Origin: Pseudomaricurvus sp033283335
Lineage (GTDB): Bacteria > Pseudomonadota > Gammaproteobacteria > Pseudomonadales > Cellvibrionaceae
Direction: 5' to 3'
NCBI GenBank assembly: GCA_033283335.1
Contig: JAWMQP010000004.1
Coordinates: 246,081 to 310,080 of the forward strand
DNA length: 64,000 nt
Positions 35,180-42,617 of this stretch are shown piece after piece. A program made the translations under genes and the position numbers. Below the pieces are notes generated by a model, which was not told the DNA's origin, did not search any database, and was given only the letters and a program-made list of their open reading frames with translations. Position 1 is the first letter of the stretch. Every line of letters starts with the position of its first letter.

Positions 35180-35395
35180 ATGTCCGAAGAAATCCACTCA
35201 CCAATCCAGTTGGATGTAGCGCTGTTGAGGTTGCCGGAAGTTCTTAAGATTTTTCCTGTTTCCAAAAGCACGTGGTGGGATGGGATAAAGTCTGGGAAGT
35301 ATCCACAGCCGGTTCGGTTGAGTCCCAGAACTGTGGCCTGGAGGGCCGATGAAATTCGTCAATTGATAAACAGTTTAACTTCGGAGGCTAGATAA
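35180..35395 (+). CDS. AlpA-like phage/element regulator
   Basis: 71 residues with a MerR/AlpA-type helix-turn-helix: LLRLPEVLKIFPVSKSTWWDGIKSGKYPQPVRLSPRTVAWRADEIRQLI. AlpA proteins activate excision or integrase genes of P4-like elements. I chose the second ATG because GGAG is eight bases before it and only two before the first ATG (35174). It is the first gene of a short operon with the two small genes that follow. Confidence 0.85.
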   Translation: MSEEIHSPIQLDVALLRLPEVLKIFPVSKSTWWDGIKSGKYPQPVRLSPRTVAWRADEIRQLINSLTSEAR

Positions 35396-35396
35396 C

Positions 35397-35687
35397 ATGG
35401 CTAAAAGTCTCCGTGATGCTGTGAATCAAATGTGTCGAAGCTGTATTTATGATGAAAAGGAGCGGGGTACTTGGAGGCAACAGGTTGCCTATTGCACCGT
35501 AACTTCGTGCCCGCTATTTCCTTATAGACCTTTTCCATCGATACCAAAACACACGGTGCCAGCAGCTGAAGTCGTTGCTTTAGTTGGCGATGCAGGTACA
35601 GAAATTCAATCACCAGTGGGCAGTGGTACCCATGCCTCAATAAACCGGTGTACAACGGTTTTTGGGGGCAAAAATGGCTCAAAATAA
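35397..35687 (+). CDS. Small Cys-containing integrative-element protein
   Basis: 96 residues. The N-terminal half has CRSCIYDEKERGTWRQQVAYCTVTSCPLFPYRP, a four-Cys arrangement (C-x2-C ... C-x5-C) that could bind zinc. Similar proteins of unknown function are common next to AlpA genes in gammaproteobacterial elements. The C-terminal part is not recognisable. The start lies two bases after the AlpA stop and its 3' end overlaps the next gene by 14 bases, so the three are probably cotranslated. Confidence 0.7.
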   Translation: MAKSLRDAVNQMCRSCIYDEKERGTWRQQVAYCTVTSCPLFPYRPFPSIPKHTVPAAEVVALVGDAGTEIQSPVGSGTHASINRCTTVFGGKNGSK

Positions 35688-36135
35688 CGATAGAAGAAAA
35701 AAGAAAGGTCGATTCCTAGGAATTCCATGGCAAGTAGTAAATTCAGAGCCATTTGCGAAGTTGAAGGCCGCTGAAGTAAAGCTGTTGCTTGATTTACTGC
35801 TTCAGTACACGGGAAAAAATAATGGAAACCTATCGCCTTGTTTTACCTTGATGAAAAAAAGAGGTTGGGCGAAAAGTTCATTGTACCGTGCATTTGTTGG
35901 GTTGGAGAAGGCTGGGTTTGTGGTGATTACCCGGCAGGGTATGAAAGTACGAGGATTTCCAACTTTGGTGGCTATTACCTGGAATGGCATCGATGATCCC
36001 AGGAAAGGTGAATACGATGAAGGCATTAAAATTGAATGTAAGCCTTTAGGTTATTGGTGCACTGTCCAGTCAAGTTGGGAGCATCAGCCTAGACTACAAT
36101 CTAAACAAAAAAACAATTCCCCCATAATGGAGTAG
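35674..36135 (+). CDS. Winged-helix protein of the element
   Basis: 153 residues from the ATG preceded by GGGGGCAAAA. PWQVVNSEPFAKLKAAEVKLLLDLLLQYTGKNNG and KKRGWAKSSLYRAFVGLEKAGFVVITRQG form a winged-helix pattern like plasmid-type replication or regulatory proteins. The basic start (DRRKKKGRF) could touch DNA. No known function; it may control or initiate element replication. Third gene of the alpA operon. Confidence 0.65.
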   Translation: MAQNNDRRKKKGRFLGIPWQVVNSEPFAKLKAAEVKLLLDLLLQYTGKNNGNLSPCFTLMKKRGWAKSSLYRAFVGLEKAGFVVITRQGMKVRGFPTLVAITWNGIDDPRKGEYDEGIKIECKPLGYWCTVQSSWEHQPRLQSKQKNNSPIME

Positions 36136-36458
36136 TAAAACCGAGTTATACCTCCTGTGTGGAACGGCAGAGGAAATCAAGCCTGGCATTAAGTTCCATA
36201 TAGGAGGTGTATTAAGATAATTTTAAGTGATTGCTAAGTTCGTATTGGAGAGTCTTATATATAACCATACCTATAGATAATTACGTAGCGTAAATGCAGC
36301 TATAAAAATGAACTAATAAAATAAATTGCAAACCCTATATAAAAAACAGCCTAGGGATCAAAAAATTAAATCAGATTGTCGAAATGAAAAGCCTTAGGGG
36401 GCATGTTGATAAATAACGTTCGTTTGATATGCCAATTAGACCTTAAAAAAACTGCAAT
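36136..36458. other. AT-rich noncoding spacer with inverted repeat
   Basis: 323 bases between the convergent alpA operon and HEPN-like gene. It contains an imperfect inverted repeat at 36146-36214 (listed separately) and no coding frame. Confidence 0.5.
36146..36214. repeat. Imperfect long inverted repeat
   Basis: Left arm 36146-36165 (TTATACCTCCTGTGTGGAAC) and right arm 36193-36214, whose complement reads TAATACACCTCCTATATGGAAC. Arms of about 20 bases with a 27-base loop. It could be a terminator-like stem for the convergent genes, an origin structure or a protein-binding site. Confidence 0.6.
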
Positions 36459-37142
36459 TTAGTTTGCCGTCCCAACTTTACCTTGTTCCGCTTCAGCAAA
36501 AATTATTATCTCTGAAAGGGATACAAGGATGTCAGCCACAGTAATCATACGGAGGAGTGTTGCGATATCGGGTAGGATGGTAGGGGCAAACTCATGACAA
36601 AGCATGTGCCGCGTTTGAAAGAGTTCTGCTACAGCGTCGACTAACTCTTGTTGAAACTCCCTTAGATGAAAGTTCTCGTCATCGAAAAACCCTTTGAATT
36701 CGCTATTGAGAAGGCGGTCCAGAAACGGAAATGCCAGTATGTCCGTTAGAACATTATCGATTTCATGCATGCTACCAAATGATGTTATGTGAGCGTACCA
36801 GTCCCCAATTGTGATCTCACCTGATTCTATAGCTGTGTACACCTCTATTTTGGGGCGACGTTTTATGGCTGCTTTAACCCTAGATTCATATGGTTCTCCT
36901 AGGTTAGTTAAATCAGCAATTGCTTGTTTGAAATAGCCTTCGATTGCTGCGGTTAGTGCAATTGGAAAATGGCGACATAGTTCTTTGTCAATAATGGTTT
37001 CGTTGGGGTTAGCCTGATTTAAGAGGCGCATATATGCCTCTCCTATCACATTTAAGCGCTCGCTGAATGCCGAAATACGAAAAGGCACGTCATTGCGCCT
37101 CTTTCGTTGTTTGATTTCAGATATGAAGTCCCGCTTTTTCAC
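36459..37142 (-). CDS. HEPN-like protein (putative RNase or toxin domain)
   Basis: 227 residues from a GTG start, mostly helical and acidic. Arg178-x4-His183 in LFQTRHMLCHEFAP matches the R-x4-6-H motif of HEPN ribonucleases. The upstream helix FPIALTAAIEGYFKQAIADL suits the first HEPN helices. HEPN proteins of this size serve as toxins or as effectors in defence systems; function here is inferred. AT-rich, unlike the host. It is divergent from the TIGR04255 operon and convergent with the alpA operon. No antitoxin-like small gene lies beside it. Confidence 0.6.
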   Translation of the reverse strand: MKKRDFISEIKQRKRRNDVPFRISAFSERLNVIGEAYMRLLNQANPNETIIDKELCRHFPIALTAAIEGYFKQAIADLTNLGEPYESRVKAAIKRRPKIEVYTAIESGEITIGDWYAHITSFGSMHEIDNVLTDILAFPFLDRLLNSEFKGFFDDENFHLREFQQELVDAVAELFQTRHMLCHEFAPTILPDIATLLRMITVADILVSLSEIIIFAEAEQGKVGTAN

Positions 37143-37620
37143 AATTATTTAGCCTTTTCCCTAAGTTTTTTGCAGGCGCTATACAGATTAATAATCTGGC
37201 CGCCACACCCTAATTAAATTGATTGAAACGCAAGTGATCTTTTGCGGCAACGGCATTTTCATAAAACCTATGGCTAGGGGGGGGTGAAATACCTGTAGGC
37301 GTAGATGTGATGTACCGCTTGGCAAGACATTTTTTTGTGCGGCCAAATTTATTAACTTGAGATGATTGATTGGTTATTTCAATAATAGTCAATTAATAAC
37401 TTTTAACTCATTGATTTTATTGAAATAATAATAAATCCCTTCAAGGAATAGTATTATTCCATCACCGCCATCGATTCTTATTTAGTGAATTTTCTTGAAA
37501 AAGGCATGGCGATACTTCAAATTTACAGAATATTGGAAAGATACATTGTCAATTTTTTTGAAATTTTAATAAAATGCGCGTCTCAAATCACCAGCGCCAT
37601 TAACGGGCTACTCTTAATTT
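37143..37620. other. AT-rich divergent promoter region between HEPN-like and TIGR04255 genes
   Basis: 478 bases with promoter elements toward the TIGR04255 gene and an inverted repeat GGAATA-GTAT-TATTCC at 37445-37460. No credible gene; one 60-codon minus-strand frame is dismissed. Confidence 0.5.
37546..37575 (+). promoter_or_regulatory. Promoter of the TIGR04255 operon
   Basis: TTGTCA and TAAAAT with an 18-base spacer, 45 bases before the ATG. Confidence 0.5.
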
Positions 37621-38415
37621 ATGCCGTTTCCACATCAAGAACGAGTCGTTTATAAGTCCAATCCACTTGTAGAAGTGGTTTGCCAGCTTGTCTTTAAAAA
37701 ACCTATTTTTAAAGCTTGCGAGAATAATTCCGACGCGGAAAAATTGGCGCTTGAGGTTCATGAGGTTGTCAGAAAAGACCTTCCTCTTTTCAACACTATC
37801 AAACGAATAGAAGTTGAGTTGAAAACTGAATCTCAGGAAGTAATTAACAAAGATATGTTAGCTTTTGAGTTTGCCACATTGGATAAAACCTCGCGAATTA
37901 TTCTTGACAGCGAGTCAGTGTCTATAGTGACAAACAAATATCTTGGTTGGGAAAACTTTAGGGGTGCGTTAAACAAATTTCTGGAAACGGGGTTGGCACC
38001 TTTAGTTAAGTTGGATTCATTTAGACGTATTGGTCTTAGATATAAAGATGTAATTCAGCGGCGTGAATTGAATCTACAGGAATGTACCTGGGACGAGTTA
38101 CTTAACCCATATATTTCTAAACTTTACGATCGAACCAATGAAATAGCCGCCAGCATTGTTGGAGAACAATCTATCCTTGATGTAAAACTGGATGATGAAA
38201 ACGCTGGAATGCTGAAAATTCACTATGGATTGGTGACCAACAATAAAACTCAGGAACAGTGCTTCCTGATTGATGGTGACTTTTTTGCTGAAGGGGAAAT
38301 CAAAAAAGATGACTGCTGGGACTACTTGGACAAATACAATATCAAAGCACGAAACTTTTTCCGTTGGTGCATTACCGAAAGACTTCACTCAGCGCTTGGA
38401 CCATCGAAGAATTGA
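37621..38415 (+). CDS. TIGR04255 family protein
   Basis: 264 residues. The N-terminal YKSNPLVEVVCQLVFKKPIF and C-terminal ARNFFRWCITERLHSALGPSKN are the recognisable ends of the sporadically distributed TIGR04255 family, function unknown. A central run has alternating strands (MLAFEFATLDKTSRIILDSESVSIVTNKYLGW) and no known catalytic motif. It is the first gene of a three-gene operon inside the element, with the next frame overlapping or abutting its end. AT-rich codon use marks it as acquired. Confidence 0.75.
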   Translation: MPFPHQERVVYKSNPLVEVVCQLVFKKPIFKACENNSDAEKLALEVHEVVRKDLPLFNTIKRIEVELKTESQEVINKDMLAFEFATLDKTSRIILDSESVSIVTNKYLGWENFRGALNKFLETGLAPLVKLDSFRRIGLRYKDVIQRRELNLQECTWDELLNPYISKLYDRTNEIAASIVGEQSILDVKLDDENAGMLKIHYGLVTNNKTQEQCFLIDGDFFAEGEIKKDDCWDYLDKYNIKARNFFRWCITERLHSALGPSKN

Positions 38416-38980
38416 CGCTAACCATGAACTGTCGCTGATTCAAGATGGTATCCAGTCTAGACTAGATAGCAAAATGGACGAAATTTACGACGTATTTTTT
38501 GCTCCTAGAAGCAGGATGGTCTCAGTAGGCACGGCAGCAATGATTACAGTTCTTTCTGCCCCTTTTATGTGGGCGGGTTCAGCCTATCAAAATTCCACAA
38601 GATTTGCCGATGCAGACTCTGATAAGAATTTAATTCACTTTATCGCTAGTGACTCTCATTTAGATGAAGCTGTTAATAAGTTTGATTGGCTCGAGAAGTT
38701 TTATCAAGATGCGGAGAATGCGGTTTCAGCTGAAGATATATACCCCTTGGTTTCAGGAATTGCATCCTTGTTTAGCGAAAAGAAGTATTCTGATGTGGAT
38801 CAAATCTTGGCTGCACCACAGTTAGACAGGCTGAGTGTGACAGCAATGGCAACGCTTGTTCGCACGAGTTACCCAGCCCGAGATAAGTTAAAAAACTGGC
38901 ACTCTGCTGTTCTTCTAGTTAGAAACCATCTTGAGTCGATTGGTGAGGATGCTGGAAAGATTTTGCGGGGGTTGGTGTAA
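38396..38980 (+). CDS. Single-membrane-segment protein of the element operon, unknown function
   Basis: About 194 residues from a TTG that overlaps the TIGR04255 gene by 20 bases; the first ATG in frame is at 38474 (168 residues) and the frame stays open far upstream, so the start is uncertain. An N-terminal amphipathic stretch is followed by one hydrophobic segment (VSVGTAAMITVLSAPFMWAG), then a helical, acidic C-terminal domain with WLEKFYQDAENAVSAEDIYPLVSGIASLF. No family recognised. The TM segment suggests membrane localisation or anchoring of the operon's products. Confidence 0.6.
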   Translation: MDHRRIDANHELSLIQDGIQSRLDSKMDEIYDVFFAPRSRMVSVGTAAMITVLSAPFMWAGSAYQNSTRFADADSDKNLIHFIASDSHLDEAVNKFDWLEKFYQDAENAVSAEDIYPLVSGIASLFSEKKYSDVDQILAAPQLDRLSVTAMATLVRTSYPARDKLKNWHSAVLLVRNHLESIGEDAGKILRGLV

Positions 38981-38992
38981 AAACCCATCCAT

Positions 38993-39676
38993 ATGCAAGT
39001 TAATGTTCCTCAAGTGACACCCTTTTCAGAGGTGAATGTAGTCGGTATAGCTATTAAAACGGTAGATTCCAATGCGCTGCAAAATCACATTGGATTACTT
39101 TACAAGTTTGACAGTGTGGTTCCACATCTACTTCATTTGGCTTGGCACAAAAACCTTCGTGCTGATAACCAACCAAACGATAGTTATTTATGGCTTGATC
39201 TCGGTGAATTTTTCACTGATATGGATAGGGCTATAATTTGTGCGCATGTAAAAAAAGTTGCTGACGCAAATGAATCAAATGCCATTCCATATGGTTTTGA
39301 CGCAGGAGGGCAATTAATTGATCCAGAAACGGGATGTTTCCGGAAAAATATTAAGGCTGTAGGTCTGACATGTGCAACTTTTGTGCTTGAAGTCTTTGAA
39401 TCGTGTGGTTACAAATTAGTAGATTTACTTAGTTGGCAAAAAAACGATAAGCAGGCAATCAAGTGGCAAAAGCAAATACTCAAAACCCTTATTGAGCGTG
39501 AGCAGCTGTCTAAAGAGCTTGTCGAAAGGCAAACAAAGAATATAGGTAATAGGCGGTACCTCCCTGAAGAAGTTGCGGTGGCAACCCAGGCAGATGATAT
39601 TCCGGTGCCAAGAGGACAGCTAAAACAGAAAGCTAAACTATTACGCGATCAGCTGAAAAAATCTGCTTCTGTGTAG
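38993..39676 (+). CDS. Permuted papain-like (NlpC/P60-type) cysteine hydrolase candidate
   Basis: 227 residues. His32 in NHIGLLYKF comes before Cys127 in GLTCATFVLEVFESCGY, the order expected of circularly permuted NlpC/P60 or LRAT-like folds, where the Cys lies at the start of a helix. The middle contains a second His-rich stretch (HLLHLAWHK, 45-53). The C-terminus is charged and coiled. Protease, amidase or acyltransferase activity is an inference. It follows the TM-protein gene by 12 bases and ends just before the right-end repeats. No strong ribosome-binding site. Confidence 0.6.
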   Translation: MQVNVPQVTPFSEVNVVGIAIKTVDSNALQNHIGLLYKFDSVVPHLLHLAWHKNLRADNQPNDSYLWLDLGEFFTDMDRAIICAHVKKVADANESNAIPYGFDAGGQLIDPETGCFRKNIKAVGLTCATFVLEVFESCGYKLVDLLSWQKNDKQAIKWQKQILKTLIEREQLSKELVERQTKNIGNRRYLPEEVAVATQADDIPVPRGQLKQKAKLLRDQLKKSASV

Positions 39677-39688
39677 TTAAGAGTTTTT

Positions 39689-39711
39689 TGGGGGCATTTT
39701 TGGGGGCATGG
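39689..39711 (+). repeat. Right-end double GGGGGCAT repeat
   Basis: Two GGGGGCAT units 12 bases apart (tgggggcatttttgggggcatgg), the same spacing as at the left end. Marks the right boundary of the element. Confidence 0.6.
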
Positions 39712-39757
39712 CAAAGCCCGATTTTTTTGAGTTCCTCCAAAAAACAAAGAGTTATAG

Positions 39758-40195
39758 TTTTTATTTGGGTATGCCTCCGACCTGGCCTCTTGTACAGTCA
39801 GCTACCGTTCCAATTACGCGCCTCTGTGGACCGCCACTCTGCAATCGGAATACAGCTTTCCGCTGGCCAGCTTTGAAGGCTATGTGCGGGGTCTGATTAC
39901 CTTCTACGGTGATTCCGAAAACGACCCGGCTAATGAGCTGGACGATGTAGATGCCTACAACACAGTCAATGTATACGCCGGTATTCGCGAGGGGGAAGGC
40001 AAGTGGGAAGTGAACCTGTACGCGAAAAACCTGTTTGATACTGAGGAAGTGATCAGCCGGGAAGAGACGCCTTATTCGGTCAGCTACCGTGATATTGCCC
40101 TGGGAGGTGCATCGGCAGAAGCCATTTCTGACTATCGCGGTATTCGCTTCACGCCAGAGCGTGAAGTGGGTTTGCACGTGCAATACAACTTTTGA
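39758..40195 (+). pseudogene. C-terminal remnant of a TonB-dependent receptor
   Basis: The open frame has no start suited to a receptor and encodes only the last ~145 residues, typical final beta-strands of a TonB-dependent outer-membrane receptor: SYRSNYAPLWTATLQSEYSF, VNLYAKNLFDTEEVIS, and an ending EVGLHVQYNF with the terminal Phe needed by the BAM complex. The 5' part is gone, removed at or before insertion of the element that ends about 45 bases upstream. Confidence 0.85.
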
Positions 40196-40315
40196 GTGCT
40201 GCCAGAATTACTTAAGGCGAGGTTTCAGATCGCATAAAGCGAAGCTATAGAGCCATCCCTAGTGCGATATAGAAGTCGCCTTGCTCTGGGTAGGCACCAG
40301 CTTGTCTTTGGGGCC

Positions 40316-41239
40316 TTAGTCATGATTGACAAACTGGCATACGAATTCATAGCCGGTGGGTTGATCGCAGTCCACAGGGTACATTTCTGTTTGCGAGCCG
40401 CCGGGCGCTCGCTTCAACAAATCCGAACGGACCGGGTAGGCAACCCATTCACTCCATGCGGTCGGCAGGATAGGAGCACTGGCGGTAATCAGGGCCCACT
40501 GATAAGTTACATCGGAATCGTAGTCCAGCACCGGGGAGTGGACCTCTCTATAGCCGCCGGCAGGAATTGATCGGGCTGTGGTGAGGTCAAATTGCAATAT
40601 CCCCTGCTCAGAAAAGAACAGGGCGGTCACATCAATCGATTTTGACCCGGGATTGTTGATACCAATGATCGTCTCACCATCCGAGCCCTCGCATTGATCA
40701 CGAATAGCGGGGCGGGACAGAGGGCCGCCGGAATCCTGTCTCGCTTTCGAGCAGCGTTGAATATGCGGCACAACCCAGACCCGGGCGCCCGGATTTGGCT
40801 GCCTAAAGAGATTGGGGGGTGGTGTACAAACCCAAGCGCCCTGGTCGTCGGTGACCACAATCTGGCCCTCTGGACAGGACGGTGGGATGGCAAAGCTCGG
40901 CGCAATATCGATCACAGCGGTGCCCGCTTCGATCTTGCTTGTCAGGCTCGGTCCGGTCTGAACACCAGAGACAGTCCCTATCAGTACACCAAGGGTGCCC
41001 TCCGGGCATGGCTCGCCAATTGAACCGCTGGTTTTCACATTGAACAGATTGCCATTCCCGTCAAGGCAGGCGGACAGGCCGCTCGCAGCCTCTTGCGCGG
41101 ATGCGGGCTGGGAGCCAATGAATGCGACGATTGAGAGCAGGCCTGCGCCGGAGAGCTTCCGCAGTGCGTATCTCCAACGAGCAAAGGTCTGGGGGCAACT
41201 CGTTAGGGCCTGAGGTAAAGAAAACGGAGAGTTGTTCAT
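40316..41239 (-). CDS. Secreted protein of unknown function
   Basis: 307 residues. Residues 1-49 include a long signal peptide (LLSIVAFIGSQPASAQ/E). The mature part has several Cys (SACLDGNG, EPCPEG, PSCPEG, VCTPPP, RCSK, QCEG, CDQ, VCQF), a first half like a short repeated CPEG-type motif, and a C-terminal beta-rich half ending in TGYEFVCQFVNHD. I do not recognise a family. An envelope or extracellular role with disulfides is inferred, which fits DsbB in the genome. Confidence 0.75.
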   Translation of the reverse strand: MNNSPFSLPQALTSCPQTFARWRYALRKLSGAGLLSIVAFIGSQPASAQEAASGLSACLDGNGNLFNVKTSGSIGEPCPEGTLGVLIGTVSGVQTGPSLTSKIEAGTAVIDIAPSFAIPPSCPEGQIVVTDDQGAWVCTPPPNLFRQPNPGARVWVVPHIQRCSKARQDSGGPLSRPAIRDQCEGSDGETIIGINNPGSKSIDVTALFFSEQGILQFDLTTARSIPAGGYREVHSPVLDYDSDVTYQWALITASAPILPTAWSEWVAYPVRSDLLKRAPGGSQTEMYPVDCDQPTGYEFVCQFVNHD

Positions 41240-41475
41240 GGCAACGTCCTTGTCGAGCTGGCGAAACGGTTACTTTCAGGCTAGCAGGCGCTCACTTCGC
41301 GATTAGACAGATAACTTATTAAGAGCAAGTGTTTAGAGGTTCAATTTTGTAACCCCTGCTCGGCTTGGACAGGAAACTTGCGTTATATCACCAAAAGGTG
41401 ATTTCCTTATGCGCTTAAGATCAATTCAAAGCACTAGGACGTTTTTGGTGTCAGCGCCGGTGAAGGTGAAAAGTA

Positions 41476-41952
41476 ATGAAGGTAGAGATTGTCCAGTTTC
41501 CCGAAACCCGCCTGGCTGTGGTGGAGCACAGGGGCTCACCGGAATTTGAACAGCAAACCATTCAGCGGCTGATTCAATGGCGAAAGGCGAATCAAGTGCC
41601 TCCCTCTGCGGAGCATCGCACCTACGGCTTGCACTACAACGATTTCCGGCATATCGATCCCAATGACTACCGTCTAGATGTCGGTGTCTCGGTGGGAGAG
41701 GCGGTTGAGCTCAATCCCTTTGGCGTGATAAATAAGGTAATACCCGCCAGCCGCTGTGCCAAAGCCCGTCATCTGGGTTCCCGGGAGCGGGTATTGGCGG
41801 CTGAATACTTGTATGATCAGTGGCTGCCAAACAGCGGGGAAGAGTACTCAAATCAGCCGATCATCTTTCATTACGTCAACATCGGTACCGATCTTCGCCC
41901 GGAGGACATGATTACTGACGTTTACCTGCCCCTGGTACCTCGAGAAAGTTAA
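41476..41952 (+). CDS. GyrI-like/AraC effector-binding domain protein
   Basis: 158 residues covering one effector-binding domain: VEIVQFPETRLAVVEHRGSPE, then HYNDFRHIDPNDYRLDVGVSVGE, and the end FHYVNIGTDLRPEDMITDVYLPL. No DNA-binding domain is attached, so it belongs to the stand-alone GyrI/SbmC type that binds small molecules or gyrase inhibitors. Substrate unknown. Its start lies after a weak GGTGAA-type site. Confidence 0.88.
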   Translation: MKVEIVQFPETRLAVVEHRGSPEFEQQTIQRLIQWRKANQVPPSAEHRTYGLHYNDFRHIDPNDYRLDVGVSVGEAVELNPFGVINKVIPASRCAKARHLGSRERVLAAEYLYDQWLPNSGEEYSNQPIIFHYVNIGTDLRPEDMITDVYLPLVPRES

Positions 41953-42147
41953 AATAACCTCTAGACATCAGGTTACAAACTGGATAGAGTCAGTCCCTGC
42001 TAGAAAGAACATCTACTCTTTACATCCTACATTTCGCTGTTTTATTCGTAATACCTCGACCTGCAGATTTTGAGTATCAGTTTGTCAATTCCTAGCACGC
42101 GGCCCTGACAAGGCTTATTAACCCGTTTTTATACTCGAGATTTTATT

Positions 42148-42357
42148 ATGTCTAACACAGTTAAAGGAACCGTAAAGTGGTTCAACGAATCCAAAGGTTT
42201 TGGCTTTATTGAGCAAGAGAACGGCCCAGACGTTTTCGCTCACTTCAGCGCCATCGTTGGTAACGGTTTCAAAACCCTGGCCGAAGGCCAAGCGGTTGAG
42301 TTCACCGTAACTCAAGGTCAAAAAGGACCTCAAGCTGAGAACATCGTACCTCTGTAA
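42148..42357 (+). CDS. Cold-shock protein of the CspA family
   Basis: 69-residue OB-fold RNA/DNA-binding protein with both RNP motifs, KGFGFIE (RNP1) and DVFAHFSAI (RNP2). It acts as an RNA chaperone. A leader of up to ~195 bases precedes it, usual for temperature-regulated csp genes, and an intrinsic terminator follows. The ribosome-binding site is weak. Confidence 0.97.
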   Translation: MSNTVKGTVKWFNESKGFGFIEQENGPDVFAHFSAIVGNGFKTLAEGQAVEFTVTQGQKGPQAENIVPL

Positions 42358-42405
42358 GACGGTACTGATGATTCAGTAAAGCTTTATTCAGTTAAAGCTT
42401 GTAAG

Positions 42406-42436
42406 AAGGCAGCACTATCGGAGCTGCCTTTTTTGT
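42406..42436 (+). terminator. Intrinsic terminator of the cold-shock gene
   Basis: AAGGCAGC, an 11-base loop, GCTGCCTTTTTT, about 50 bases after the stop. Confidence 0.9.
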
Positions 42437-42617
42437 GCCTGTCATTTGCCCACTTCTGTTCCACTTCCTGATTCCCTCTCTCGGCGCCCTCCGCCCTCTC
42501 AAGCAAAAGTTAATGCCGGTCACGGCTGGTCAGCGCTATTCGTTCTGCTATAAAATACAACAATGCTGTTCAATTAATATTTCAAAATATCTATAAAAAA
42601 ACGAACGGAGACACACC

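Larger units (their letters stand above)
33190..39715. mobile_element. Integrative element of about 6.5 kb next to tRNA-Phe
   Basis: Bounded by matching double GGGGGCAT repeats and marked by a sharp drop in GC content from ~34.5 kb. It carries a P4-type integrase at the tRNA end, an AlpA-like regulator, two element-associated small proteins, a HEPN-like gene and a three-gene operon. No packaging, conjugation or primase genes are present. Exact att cores are not visible: no copy of the tRNA 3' end was found at the right end, where the sequence runs into a broken TonB-dependent receptor. Limits are therefore approximate. Confidence 0.8.

Noticed and set aside
37210..37392. 60-codon minus-strand frame in the HEPN/TIGR04255 region
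   Set aside because: No ribosome-binding site, no protein-like pattern, inside an AT-rich promoter region.
33071..39779. GCCTCCG in the tRNA-Phe 3' arm and again at 39773-39779 as an att core
   Set aside because: Only seven bases match, and the right copy is not followed by a valid tRNA 3' end.
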